Shown: positions 1-9,300 of the stretch, piece after piece
Layout of the letters: the number at the start of each line of letters is the position of its first letter
How positions within the stretch are numbered: position 1 is the first letter of the stretch
Source of the DNA: VGJW01 sp035286125
GTDB lineage: Bacteria; Cyanobacteriota; Sericytochromatia; S15B-MN24; VGJW01
Direction of reading: 5' to 3'
DNA: 64,000 nucleotides
Assembly (NCBI GenBank): GCA_035286125.1
Contig: JAYKIS010000082.1
Location: forward strand, 4,761 to 68,760
Translations under genes and position numbers: made by a program
Notes under the pieces: generated by a model
Databases searched by the model: none
What the model saw: the letters and a program-made list of their open reading frames with translations, nothing else
What the model was told of the DNA's origin: nothing

Positions 1-1
1 G

Positions 2-232
2 GATGCGCGCCAGGCCGATGTCGAGGCACGACAGCAGGCCGTATCGGAACTGCGGGGACGCCTCGCACGCGCCCGGATTGCCGCGTTTTTCGAGGCCCGC
101 GCCTTGTTGACTGCGGAACAACTGCAACGCCTCCCCGATGCTGCGGCGGACCGCGGACAGGGGGGGCGTGGACGTCGGCCGGGGGGAAGAATGGGACGCG
201 ACCGATTGGAGCGTGGGGAGGCAAGGCCCTGA
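2..232 (+). CDS. Spy/CpxP/CnrX-like periplasmic sensor, C-terminal part only
   Basis: The window opens inside this gene; about 76 codons remain before the TGA at 230-232. The visible part is an Arg/Ala/Gln-rich helix followed by LLTAEQLQRL, which resembles the LTxEQ motif of the Spy/CpxP/heavy-metal-sensor group, and then a Gly/Arg-rich basic tail. In CnrYXH-type systems such a periplasmic sensor lies beside an ECF sigma factor and its anti-sigma factor, and exactly those two genes follow here. Its stop codon overlaps the likely CTG start of the sigma gene (CTGA at 229-232). The family call rests on a short segment and on context; the N-terminus, where a signal or membrane anchor would be, is outside the window. 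Confidence 0.6.
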   Translation, partial: DARQADVEARQQAVSELRGRLARARIAAFFEARALLTAEQLQRLPDAAADRGQGGRGRRPGGRMGRDRLERGEARP

Positions 233-717
233 CCCGGTCAGCCGACGCTGATCTCCACCGGCTTTGGGACCGGGTGTGCCGGACACTGCGACATCTGTGT
301 GGTGATGCCGACGTCGCACGGGACCTGACGCAGGAGGTCTTCCTGCGTGCGGCTCGGGCCAAGGTCCGGGGCGATGAGCCGTGGGCCCTGGCGTGGCTGC
401 TGCGGGTGGCCCGCAACCTGCTGGTGGACCGCGCACGCCGGGGTGTGCATGCCGAAGTTCCCCTGAGTTCGGTGCCCGCTACGAGCGTCGCGGTCGACGA
501 CCCGGCCTACGCCCGTATCGACCTCGAGACCGGCTTTGCCCAGCAAGTAGCCGGTTTGCCTGCGGCCTGGCGCGAGGCCTTGATGCTGCGCCACACGCAT
601 GACCTGCCCGTCGAGGATGTCGCCCGAATCATGGATGTGCCCACAGGGACGGTGAAGACCTGGCTCCACCGGGCCCGTGCGAAGCTGGCCGGATGGGGCC
701 AGGAGGAGGACGCCTGA
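229..717 (+). CDS. ECF-type RNA polymerase sigma factor
   Basis: Sigma-70 family extracytoplasmic-function factor, expected to direct RNA polymerase to a small stress or metal regulon. Region 2 shows DLTQEVFLRA followed by AWLLRVARNLLVDRARR. Region 4 shows ALMLRHTHDLPVEDVARIMD and then GTVKTWLHRARAKL, the -35-recognition helix-turn-helix. An ATG/GTG-only reading starts at GTG 274 (147 aa) but clips the first helix of region 2 and has no ribosome binding site. A CTG at 229 gives 162 aa, has GGGGAG at 215-220 at good spacing, and overlaps the upstream stop as CTGA, the same geometry as other junctions in this window, so I prefer it. The gene ends in a TGATG overlap with the anti-sigma gene. Confidence 0.86.
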   Translation: MTRSADADLHRLWDRVCRTLRHLCGDADVARDLTQEVFLRAARAKVRGDEPWALAWLLRVARNLLVDRARRGVHAEVPLSSVPATSVAVDDPAYARIDLETGFAQQVAGLPAAWREALMLRHTHDLPVEDVARIMDVPTGTVKTWLHRARAKLAGWGQEEDA

Positions 718-1127
718 TGCGCTTCGGTTGCGCCGATGCCCGCCATCTGCTGCTGGACCGCGAGGATGTGCGACCTGCCGCGGCCGATGCTCGCGCGCTG
801 GAGGTCCACCTTGCGAACTGCACGCCCTGCCGACGGGCTGCAACGTCCTTGGCCACGGCCATGACCGAGTTGCGCGCGTGGACGGCCGAACTCGAGGCCG
901 TCGCGGATCGTGTCCCTCGTCGGGCATCATCCGACATCAGACAATTTCGGATACCGGCCTGCGGGATCAGCCTCGCTGCTGCTGCCTGTCTGGCGTTGAC
1001 GGGACTCGCCAGCGCGCCCGGCGTGGAGCGGCGGGGCTACGCCAATGCGACCGCCCAGGCCGCCGGAGCCCTGAGCTGGCTCGATGCGGCTGCAGACGAG
1101 CCGGTGTGGGAGCTGCCCGAGCCCTGA
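717..1127 (+). CDS. Anti-sigma factor with zinc-finger motif and one membrane segment
   Basis: Likely holds the preceding ECF sigma factor inactive at the membrane. The N-terminal region carries the H-x3-C-x2-C anti-sigma zinc-binding signature (HLANCTPC, residues about 31-38). One hydrophobic segment follows (SLAAAACLALTGLASA, about residues 82-97), with a short extracytoplasmic tail. The start is ATG 717, which overlaps the sigma stop as TGATG, giving 136 aa; an upstream GTG/ATG reading into the sigma gene is unnecessary. Context (sensor, sigma, anti-sigma) supports a membrane-linked signalling unit. The inducing signal cannot be read from the sequence; metals are a guess based on the first gene. 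Confidence 0.82.
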   Translation: MRFGCADARHLLLDREDVRPAAADARALEVHLANCTPCRRAATSLATAMTELRAWTAELEAVADRVPRRASSDIRQFRIPACGISLAAAACLALTGLASAPGVERRGYANATAQAAGALSWLDAAADEPVWELPEP

Positions 1128-1156
1128 CGGGAGGATGCGGTGCGTACGGTCGCCAG

Positions 1157-2062
1157 CTACCGGCTGATCGAGAAGATGATCTTGACGACGTCCATGAGCC
1201 AGTGGCTCATGCGGGACTCGCCGGTGACGGCGTCGACCATCACGGTGGGCTTGCCCGTCACGTCCATGTAGAACCAGTTGGGTCCGACCAGCAGGGGCTG
1301 GATGCAGACGCCCTTGATGGTGGCGTAGGTCCGGTTGCCGTAGCTGTAGCCCATCCGGGTGGCCTGGTTGTAGGCTTCACGGCCGTTGAAGGGGAACTCG
1401 CCGCGGGGTTCGTTCAGGAAGAAGCTGATGACCTTGCCGCCGTACTCGAGCACGATGTCGCGTGACTGCCACACGCTCTTCTTCATGCGGAAGAAGTTGT
1501 AGTCGAGATACAGCAGGCGCTGCTTCGAGGCCGAGTAATAGACGTGACGCGACTGTCCGAAGAACTGCCAGAGCGAACTGCGGCCTGCGAAGCCCCAGCC
1601 CACGTAGAGCATCTTGGCGTCGTAGGCCCAGGCATAGGCTTCGCGGTCGGCCCGAGCTTGCGTCGTCTCGGGTTTGGCCTGGACACTGAAGCCAGGCAGC
1701 AGCGAACCTTCGGTGTCGAGATCGCTGACGGTGGCACCAGCCGGGACCTCATCGAGGTCCAGAAGGGGCTTGTCCGCGCCGAATGCCTGGCGGGCAGAGG
1801 CCGCGAACGCGTCGAAGGCGCTCCGCAACTCCTGCTCCCGCCCCTGGCCGGGGTTGGCGGCGATGGGCCGAAGCACCGGGTCCATCAACGTCTTCTCGTC
1901 GCTCTTGGCCGGCGAGGCCTGAAGGTCCATGGACAGCGCCAGTTCGGGCGCAGCGGCCTTGACGGCCGAGGTCTGGGCCGTGGGTGCCGGCGCGGCGCTG
2001 AGGCCGCAGCCAGCCACGGACAGGGTGAGGGCAAAAGGCATCAAACGGGTGGCCAAGGCCAT
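1157..2062 (-). CDS. Putative lipoprotein of unknown function
   Basis: 301 aa if started at ATG 2062. That start exposes a classic lipoprotein signal: MALATRLMPFALTLSVAGCG with lipobox VAGC. A longer reading to 2155 adds 31 charged residues and would bury the signal, so it is rejected. The mature protein has an Ala/Lys-rich N-terminal third and an aromatic-rich C-terminal half (for example LYVGWGFAGRSSLWQFFG), suggesting a beta-rich fold. I do not recognise a family. It converges on the anti-sigma gene with a 29 bp gap and is probably unrelated to it. A sigma-70-like promoter lies at 2127-2155 on the same strand. Confidence 0.7.
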   Translation of the reverse strand: MALATRLMPFALTLSVAGCGLSAAPAPTAQTSAVKAAAPELALSMDLQASPAKSDEKTLMDPVLRPIAANPGQGREQELRSAFDAFAASARQAFGADKPLLDLDEVPAGATVSDLDTEGSLLPGFSVQAKPETTQARADREAYAWAYDAKMLYVGWGFAGRSSLWQFFGQSRHVYYSASKQRLLYLDYNFFRMKKSVWQSRDIVLEYGGKVISFFLNEPRGEFPFNGREAYNQATRMGYSYGNRTYATIKGVCIQPLLVGPNWFYMDVTGKPTVMVDAVTGESRMSHWLMDVVKIIFSISR

Positions 2063-2126
2063 CAGAGGAACCTCACGTAATGGACCGCGCGTTCTGCAGG
2101 TGTCTGTGCGCCGTCCCGATACCGTG

Positions 2127-2155
2127 ATATTACCTGTCTTTAATGAAGATTGCAA
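2127..2155 (-). promoter_or_regulatory. Predicted sigma-70-type promoter of the lipoprotein gene
   Basis: On the minus strand TTGCAA (2155-2150) and TAATAT (2132-2127) are separated by 17 nt. They lie in an AT-rich pocket within otherwise GC-rich DNA and point at the lipoprotein start at 2062. Each hexamer matches 4 of 6 consensus bases. Confidence 0.5.
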
Positions 2156-2198
2156 GAACTTTTAAGGAATCCTTTGCCTTGGATGCGAGGTGGCGACA

Positions 2199-2957
2199 AT
2201 GAGCACCCCCTTGGTCGAGGTGGGCATCGTCGGGCGCGTGGCACGCCTTGGCCTTGACGGCCCTCATCCGCTTCATCTGCTCGATGCCGCCATGCTCGCG
2301 GCCATTCCTGCTGCCGTGGCCCGCGCGGTGGCCGAACCCTACGTTGACCTGCTCGTTCTGCGGGGCTCGGGCAAGGACGGTGGTGTGGGCCCTTTTTCGG
2401 CAGGCGCCGATCTCGCGGGCATTGCCGCGATGCCTGTTGCCGATGCCGAGACCCATGCCGCGCTCGGGCAGGCTGCGACCCGCGCCGTGGCCGAGGCTCC
2501 CGTGCCCGTGCTGGCCGTCATCGATGGCCCTTGCCTCGGGGGGGGGCTTGAACTGGCCCTCGCATGCGACATCCGGGTCGCGACGGCGCGCGCGTTCTTC
2601 GGCTATCCGGCCGCCCAGCGTGGCCTGATTCCCGCCTTCGGGGGGACCCGCAGGGCCCCTGCCGTCCTGGGGCCGTCCCGGGCTGCCGAACTGGCCTATA
2701 CGGCGCGGCGCATCACCGCGGAGGAGGCACTGGCGTGGGGGCTGCTGGCGGCCGTCGATGCGCGCAACGATGCCGATGCCCTCGAGGCTGCGTGGGTGGC
2801 CCGGTTGACCGAGGGTATCCTCCCCGGGGCTGCGAGGCGCCTCAAGGCTGCTTTCATGGGCGCCGGGGACCTGACGGAACAAGCAGTCTTCAGGGCGTGC
2901 CTCGAGGACCCGCGCGCTCGCGAGGCCATGGCCGCCTTCCTGGCCGGGGCACGCTGA
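2199..2957 (+). CDS. Enoyl-CoA hydratase/isomerase family protein, one catalytic Glu missing
   Basis: Crotonase-fold protein of 252 aa. It has the CoA-binding/oxyanion segment (FSAGADLAGI), GGGLELALACDIR with the first catalytic glutamate, and GLIPAFGGTRR. The second catalytic glutamate of enoyl-CoA hydratases normally sits in the FG-x-PE segment; here the segment reads FFGYPAAQRG, with Ala in place of Glu. The enzyme may therefore be an isomerase, hydrolase or other crotonase rather than a true hydratase. The start is ATG 2199 with GAGG 8 nt upstream; a GTG at 2190 is less likely. It leads a same-strand run with thiolase, hydroxyacyl-CoA dehydrogenase and acyl-CoA dehydrogenase, so a role in acyl-CoA turnover is reasonable. 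Confidence 0.85.
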   Translation: MSTPLVEVGIVGRVARLGLDGPHPLHLLDAAMLAAIPAAVARAVAEPYVDLLVLRGSGKDGGVGPFSAGADLAGIAAMPVADAETHAALGQAATRAVAEAPVPVLAVIDGPCLGGGLELALACDIRVATARAFFGYPAAQRGLIPAFGGTRRAPAVLGPSRAAELAYTARRITAEEALAWGLLAAVDARNDADALEAAWVARLTEGILPGAARRLKAAFMGAGDLTEQAVFRACLEDPRAREAMAAFLAGAR

Positions 2958-3030
2958 CCGTCTGGTGGCGCGCCGGTCGCGGTCGGGGTGGTATCCTAGG
3001 GGCCATCACGACGCGAGGAGGCGTCCGATC

Positions 3031-4296
3031 ATGTCGCATACCGGTTCCCGCGGTCGCACGGTCATCGTCAGTGCGGTGCGCACCCCCTTCGGCAAGCTTT
3101 CAGGGGCCTTTGCAGGCCTGAGTGCCGTCGATCTCGGCGCGCGGGTCATCGGCGAGGCCGTCCGGCGTGCCGGCGTCGATGGTGGGCTTGTCGACAACGT
3201 CATCATGGGCCAGGTCCTGCAGGCAGGGGCCGGCCAGATTCCTTCGCGCCAGGCGGCCCTGCGCGCCGGCCTGCCCGACAGCGTCCATTCCCTGACCATC
3301 AACAAGGTCTGTGCCTCGGGCATGCGGGCCATCTCGCTCGCGGACCAGTTCCAGCGGCTGGGCGACGGCGAGGTCTTCGTGGCTGGCGGCATGGAGAGCA
3401 TGACGCAGGCGCCCTACTACCTGACCAAGGCACGGTCTGGCTACCGCATGGGCAACGACACCCTCCTGGACGGCATGATTCATGACGGACTCTGGTGCGC
3501 CTTCCGCAACGTCCACATGGGCGTCCACGGCGACAACGTCTCGCGTGAGTTCGCCATCACCCGCGAGGAGATGGACAGGTGGTCCGCCCGCAGCCATCAG
3601 CGCGCGGCTGCGGCCTACGAGGCAGGCCACTTCGCCGACGAGGTGATGACGGTCGAGATTCCCCAGGGCAAGAAGCCTCCGCTCCTCGTGAGCCGTGACG
3701 AGAGCCTGCGTGCCGATACCACCGAGGAGGGCCTCGCCAAGCTGCGGCCGGTCTTCGGGGCCGAGGGCATGGTCACGGCGGGCAATGCTCCCGGCATCAA
3801 CGACGGGGCTTGTGCGCTCGTCCTGATGAGCGAGGAGAAGGCCTCCGAACTGGGCCTGGAGCCCCTGGCGGCCATCGTCGGCCACGGCTGGGTCGCGACC
3901 GAGCCGCCCTACCTGCACACCGTGCCGGCGCTGGCGCTCGAGAAGGCCATGGCGCGGACGGGCGTGGATCTGGATGCACTGGACCGCCTCGAAATCAACG
4001 AGGCCTTCGCGGCCGTCACGCTGACCAGCACCCGCATCCTGGCCGGCCGCAAGGTGCCCGCAGGTGTCGGGGCGTCCGCGGACGTGGATTCTGGCTATCT
4101 GGAAGCGCTGCGCGCCCGCACCAACGTCAACGGCGGCGCGGTGGCCATGGGGCATCCCATCGGGGCGTCGGGGGCCCGCATCGTCGCGACGCTGGCTTAC
4201 GAACTGGCCCGGTCGGGCGGTCGGTACGGTGCGGCCGCCATCTGCTCGGGGTCCGCCCAGGGCGACGCCATCATCATCGAGAATCTCCGCCGCTAG
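3031..4296 (+). CDS. Acetyl-CoA C-acyltransferase (thiolase)
   Basis: Joins or splits acyl-CoA and acetyl-CoA in beta-oxidation or ketone/PHB metabolism. 421 aa from ATG 3031 (GAGGAG at 3015-3020). The nucleophilic cysteine lies in NKVCASGMRAI, followed by GGMESMTQAPYYL. The His motifs are NEAFAAV and NVNGGAVAMGHPIGASGA. The C-terminal cysteine motif reads AAICSGSAQGDA, keeping the Cys but replacing the usual GGG with GSA. The protein is a little longer than typical 390-395 aa biosynthetic thiolases. It sits 34 bp before the hydroxyacyl-CoA dehydrogenase gene in an evident operon. Whether it favours acetoacetyl-CoA or longer substrates cannot be told here. Confidence 0.93.
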   Translation: MSHTGSRGRTVIVSAVRTPFGKLSGAFAGLSAVDLGARVIGEAVRRAGVDGGLVDNVIMGQVLQAGAGQIPSRQAALRAGLPDSVHSLTINKVCASGMRAISLADQFQRLGDGEVFVAGGMESMTQAPYYLTKARSGYRMGNDTLLDGMIHDGLWCAFRNVHMGVHGDNVSREFAITREEMDRWSARSHQRAAAAYEAGHFADEVMTVEIPQGKKPPLLVSRDESLRADTTEEGLAKLRPVFGAEGMVTAGNAPGINDGACALVLMSEEKASELGLEPLAAIVGHGWVATEPPYLHTVPALALEKAMARTGVDLDALDRLEINEAFAAVTLTSTRILAGRKVPAGVGASADVDSGYLEALRARTNVNGGAVAMGHPIGASGARIVATLAYELARSGGRYGAAAICSGSAQGDAIIIENLRR

Positions 4297-4329
4297 GCGC
4301 GCACCCGCAACCTCAGGAACGCAGCAGTC

Positions 4330-5187
4330 ATGTCAGAACGCATCGTCGTCCTCGGCGCCGGCCAGATGGGCTCCGGCATCGCTCAGGTCTTTGCCCAGGC
4401 GGGTTATCCCACCACGGTCCAGGACGTGGCCGAGCCCGCGCTTGTCCGCAGCCGCAAGCTCATCACCAGCCTGCTCGACAAGGCCGTCGACAAGGGCAAG
4501 ATGACGCCCGAGGCCCGCGAGGCCACGCTGGCCAACCTGACTTGGGCGACCTCCCTCGATGCCGTCAAGGATGCGGCGTTGGTCGTCGAGGCCGTCATCG
4601 AGAACCTAGAGGCCAAGCAGGCCCTGTGGCAGCAGGTGTCTGCCCTCGCTCCGGCGGATGCCGTGCTGGCCAGCAACACGAGCAGCCTGCCCATCACGCA
4701 GTTGGGCGCGTCGGTCGCCCATCCCGAGCGCTTCATCGGGATGCACTTCATGAACCCCGTGCCGGTGATGCAGCTGGTCGAGGTCATCAAGGGCTTCCTG
4801 ACAACGGATGATGTCCACCACAAGGTTCTCGCCTGGGCGCGTGCCGTGGGCAAGACCCCCGTCACCGTCGAGGATGCCCCAGGCTTCATCGCCAATCGCA
4901 TCCTGATGCCGATGATCAACGAGGCGGTGTTCTGCCTGGCCGAGGGCATCAGCACGCGCGAGGACATAGACACCGTGATGAAGTTGGGGATGAATCACCC
5001 CATGGGGCCGCTGACGCTGGCGGACTTCATCGGTCTGGATACGTGCCTGGCCATCATGGAGGTCCTGCACCGGGACCTTGGCGACGACAAGTATCGACCC
5101 GCGCCGCTGCTGCGCAAGATGGTGCAGGCCGGCCTGTACGGCCGCAAGAGCGGCCGGGGCTTCTACGACTATCGGGAGGCGAAGTGA
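4330..5187 (+). CDS. 3-hydroxyacyl/3-hydroxybutyryl-CoA dehydrogenase
   Basis: NAD(P)-dependent oxidation of (S)-3-hydroxyacyl-CoA to the 3-oxo form. 285 aa, standard for the stand-alone HBD/PaaH type. The N-terminal Rossmann motif is VLGAGQMGSGIAQVFAQAGY. The catalytic histidine lies in GMHFMNPVPVMQLVEVI. The C-terminal domain keeps NRILMPMINEAVFCLAEG, the NHPMGPLTLADFIGLD segment and the terminal KSGRGFYDY. Its TGA overlaps the ATG of the acyl-CoA dehydrogenase (TGATG at 5185-5189), so the two are translationally coupled. Confidence 0.95.
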   Translation: MSERIVVLGAGQMGSGIAQVFAQAGYPTTVQDVAEPALVRSRKLITSLLDKAVDKGKMTPEAREATLANLTWATSLDAVKDAALVVEAVIENLEAKQALWQQVSALAPADAVLASNTSSLPITQLGASVAHPERFIGMHFMNPVPVMQLVEVIKGFLTTDDVHHKVLAWARAVGKTPVTVEDAPGFIANRILMPMINEAVFCLAEGISTREDIDTVMKLGMNHPMGPLTLADFIGLDTCLAIMEVLHRDLGDDKYRPAPLLRKMVQAGLYGRKSGRGFYDYREAK

Positions 5188-6359
5188 TGGATGTCCATCT
5201 GACCGAGGCCCAGCAGCAGGTCCAGGAGGCCGTCAAGGCGTTCTGTGCGCGGCATGTCGACCCCTTCGTGTCCCAGTGGGACAAGGACGAGCACTTCCCG
5301 CTCGATGTGTTCCGCAAGATGGGCGAGGAGGGGTACCTGGGCATCCCCATTCCCGAAGCCTACGGCGGCGCCGGGGAGAGCTTCGACGTCTACATCGCCG
5401 CCCTCGAGCAGTTGTCCCGTCACGATGCAGGCTTTGCCTGCGCTTACGCCGTGCACCTTTCGGCGCACGCCCTCAGCATCCTCGAGTTCGGGTCCGAGGC
5501 CCAGAAGCAGCAGTACCTGCCAGGCCTCGCGAATGGCAGCATCCTCGGGGCCTTCGCCCTTACGGAGCCCCACTGCGGATCGGATGCCTCGGCGCTGCGC
5601 TGCAAGGCCGAGAAGGATGGCGACCACTACGTCCTGACCGGCACCAAGCAATGGATCACCAATGCGAAGAGTGCGGGACTGTTCCTGTTGTTCGCGCGCA
5701 CCGATGCCGCCTCGACAGGCGCCAAGGGCATCACGGCCTTCCTGATCGAGGCCGGGACCCCGGGCCTCAAGATCGATCGCAAGACGCACAAGATGGGCAT
5801 GCGGTCGTCCGAGACCTACGATCTGGTCCTGGACGGGTGCCGCGTGCACGAGTCGCAGGTTCTGGGTGTCGTGGGCGAGGGCTTCAAGATTGCCATGAAG
5901 ACCCTGGACGGCGGCCGCATCGGCATCGCCGCGCAGGCCCTCGGCATTGCGCAAGCCTGCCTCGACGAGGCGCGTACCTTTGCCAACCAGCGCGAGGCCT
6001 TTGGCCAGCCCATCGCTCGATTCCAGGCGATTCAGTGGAAGATTGCCGATATGGCGAAGAACATCTGGGCCTCGCGTGCGCTGACTTACCAGGCGGCCTC
6101 CTTGAAGGCGGCCGGCAAGCCCGTGGCAGACGCCGGCGCCAAGGCCAAGCTCTACGCTAGCCGCACGGCGCGTGAGGCGGCCAACGAGTCGCTGCAGATC
6201 CACGGGGGGTACGGATACACCGACGAGTTCCCCGTCGAACGGCACTACCGCGACGCCAAGGTCACCGAGATCTACGAGGGGACCAGCGAAATCCAGAAGA
6301 TCGTCATCTCGCGCGGGCTCGTCGGCACGCCCAAGGCCAAGGTTCCCGCGCGGGTCTGA
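5187..6359 (+). CDS. Acyl-CoA dehydrogenase
   Basis: FAD-dependent alpha,beta-dehydrogenation of acyl-CoA, normally passing electrons to ETF. 390 aa, the normal family length. Visible signatures are GAFALTEPHCGSDASAL (FAD-binding region) and QIHGGYGYTDEFPVERHYRD. The catalytic base is the Glu of EIYEGTSEIQK, the position used by short-chain and branched-chain enzymes. The start is ATG 5187, overlapping the upstream stop. With the three genes before it this forms a fatty-acid oxidation set. No etfAB is present in the window. Confidence 0.95.
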   Translation: MDVHLTEAQQQVQEAVKAFCARHVDPFVSQWDKDEHFPLDVFRKMGEEGYLGIPIPEAYGGAGESFDVYIAALEQLSRHDAGFACAYAVHLSAHALSILEFGSEAQKQQYLPGLANGSILGAFALTEPHCGSDASALRCKAEKDGDHYVLTGTKQWITNAKSAGLFLLFARTDAASTGAKGITAFLIEAGTPGLKIDRKTHKMGMRSSETYDLVLDGCRVHESQVLGVVGEGFKIAMKTLDGGRIGIAAQALGIAQACLDEARTFANQREAFGQPIARFQAIQWKIADMAKNIWASRALTYQAASLKAAGKPVADAGAKAKLYASRTAREAANESLQIHGGYGYTDEFPVERHYRDAKVTEIYEGTSEIQKIVISRGLVGTPKAKVPARV

Positions 6360-6389
6360 TGTTCTGGCCGGGCCGAGGCCCTTGCGGCG

Positions 6390-9300
6390 TCAACCCGTGA
6401 GCAGCCTCGCCCGGTCGCGCAAACGCTCGAGGTCCATCGCCGCCATCGCGCGAGCGGAATCCATCAGGATCCGCTGCCGTGTCTGGATCACCGCCTCGCT
6501 TGCCACGTCCGCGTCAACGAGGTCGGATTGGGATCTTTGGGCCATGGTCCCCTGGATGCCCAAGGCCGCTGTCTGGTGCCCGACGCGATTCATATAGGCG
6601 CCAAGGCGGTTCAGGCGTCGGGTCAAGGCCTCGATGGCCCCGTCACAGACGCCGATGGCCTCGGAAGCTTCTGTGGCGTCCATCAGGCAGATGGCCCCGA
6701 GTCCGAGTGTCTCGACGGTGACTGCCTCCAGTTGCCACGTCTGGGTGTCGACGGCACGGGCCCCGCCCAGCAGGTCCACCCGCAGCGCACCGGTGGTGCT
6801 GGGATCCAGTCGGTCGTACGTGATGCGAACGTTGTTGCCGTCCCCGGACAGGGCGTGGGCGCCCACCAACTCGATCTTGTATTCGCTGTAGAGCTGGACC
6901 CCTTTGTAAATGGTGCCGGGTACCGGAGGATGCAGGTACCAGCCGTCCCCGGCCAGGCTGCTGCTTCGTGGCACGGCAATGCTGTTGGCTGTCACGGTGA
7001 TCGTGTCCTCGTCTACCAGCAGGCCGGTCGGAGAGACAGGAAAGCCCGTTTCGCAGCCGTCCGGGCTGCCTTGGGGGATCGTCAGCAGGAAGGTGTTGTC
7101 ACCGGCGACGGCGTAGCTGATGCGGAACGTGGTGGAGCCGACGGATGCGTCCTTCTTCGGGTCAAGGACCTCCAGACGCGTATGGCCCGCGAGGGTTCGG
7201 AATCCGGTGCCGGAACCGCTCGTGTCTTCGGAGAGCGCTACCCCGTCCATGGTGACCTCGACCGAACTGCGGTTGCCATAGTCGAGCGCCTGAGCCGGGA
7301 TGGTCAGGCTGGTGGGTGTCCAGTCGTCATTGGCCGTATCGTCGACCCACGCACGGATACTTGTGCCCGCGCCGGACATGGCGTTGGGCAGGATAGATGG
7401 TGAGCTGATGTCGATGCGGCGTGTGTCCAAGGTGTCGAGGCTCCACCCGCTCGTCCGGGTGATGCCGTTCGTGATGACCTTGACTGCATCCGGGTCGGCT
7501 GCCCCAGCTCCGTTTGCGAGTCCTGCTCCGTCCGGCGAGGCGAGGCCCCAGTAGTCCGGTCGAACCCCCAGTTGCACCTCCAGTATGCCGTCGGTGTCCT
7601 GCGCCATCCCTGTGTCCGCGTAGTAGCGAACCCCCAGGGATTGCGAGAGTGTGCCCTGGGAGGTGCCAAGGAAGGTCAGTGTCCGGCCCGCAGCGTCGTA
7701 GATCAGGTCATTCAGGCCGCCGGCCGCGGCCGACACGGGGCGGACGGCGTTGCCGTTTCTCAGGCCGGCGATGGCTTGGGAGGCTGTCGCATCATCCAGG
7801 CCGTAGGTCTCGGGAGTCTCGGCGAAGACCAGATCCACGGCTCCGTCGCCATCATCGTTCCGAGGGGTCATGTTGCCGCCGGCCGCCACGTTGTAGTCCG
7901 TGCGGTAGTCGACGCGGATACCTTGGGAGCCACTCGGGCGGGCGTTGCCGTGGATGCGGATGCTGTTGTTGTCGAAGAAGCTCCAGCCGTTGGTGCCAGT
8001 CGGGTCATAGGCGACCGTCTGGCCACCGGTGCTGACGATGACGGAGGCGTTGGTGGTGCTGCGCGCCGTGCTGTCCGAGATACCGCCGGGTACGGAGCCC
8101 AGTTGGTACTGGACCGGTGCATAGGCCAGGTCCACTTGGACATAGGGCACGCCTGTGCCGGCATCCGTACCATTTCCCCCGGACGCTCCCGAGAAGGACA
8201 GCGTGTCATTGCTGTCCAACAGGCCGCTGCCGTGGAAAGTGATGGTCTTTGCCACGTAGTCGATGCTGTAGCCGTTCGTACCCGTGGCGTCATACGGTAT
8301 GTTCCGGGCGACACCTGTCCGGGTCGACGTGACGCCGACACTGACTGAGGGGCTGCCGTCCGCCAACTGGTACAGGTTGAAGCCCGACAGGCTGTAGGTC
8401 TGGGGGATGCCAGCGGTGTCGCCATCGGCATTGATTCGATTACCCGGACCAACGGACGGTGGAGAACCGGTAGAAAAGCTGTGCACCTGGATGGTGGCGG
8501 CGGAGGTGGTGGTGTCCTGTACCAGCGCGATCCTGTCGCCCGTGGGCGAGAAGGTGAATTGTGCGTTGCCCGACGAGAAGGCCAGGACACGCGTCCATGC
8601 ATCCGTGCCCTTTCGCGCGTAGAGGCCTCCATAAGTTCCGGTGGTGCCGTTGCTTCGATTGGACAACTGCCAGAGTTCCCCGCCAATCGTGACGGTTGTC
8701 CGGGAGACGGCATCGAAGCTCGCACCGCCCGGCGGAGCCTGACCTGTCGAGCCTGCCGGATCGTAATACACCGTCTGGGTGCTGCCGTTGTCCAGGATGC
8801 GGGTGGCTCGGATCGTGTTGCCGTCGGAGGACCATCGCGGTGTGATGTGCTTGATGTCGACGGGGTCCGAGACCGTGAAGGTCTCGGGGCGATAGGCCTC
8901 GGTATCGGCGACCCCGAGGCCGGTCGTGAATGGCGCGATTGTCCTGGAGTAGGCTTGTCCCCTCGGGCCGTAGTTGTCGGCGGTCGGGATACCGGATGTC
9001 TCTCCCGAGTCGTCTCCGAGCAGGACCTTGCGGGTGTTGTATTCGGTGCTGGTGGCCGTCCCCTGGATGGCCTGCAGGGCCTGGCGCACCTGTTCCATCA
9101 TCATCGACCGCTGATCGTCGGTCCAGATACCCTGCGCTGCGCTGACAGCGAGTGTGCGCAGGCGATGAACCTGCTCAAGGACCTGCCGGGTTCCCCCTTC
9201 CGCTGTCGCGGCCAGGTTCCAGGCATCCTGCAGGTTCTGAATGGCCCGATGGGTCCCGCGGATATGGGACTCGAAACGTGCGTTCCGGGCCATGGCGCCC

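Noticed and set aside
6360..6389. Possible terminator between acyl-CoA dehydrogenase and the flagellin gene
   Set aside because: The GGGCCGAGGCCC stem is too short and there is no T tract on either strand.
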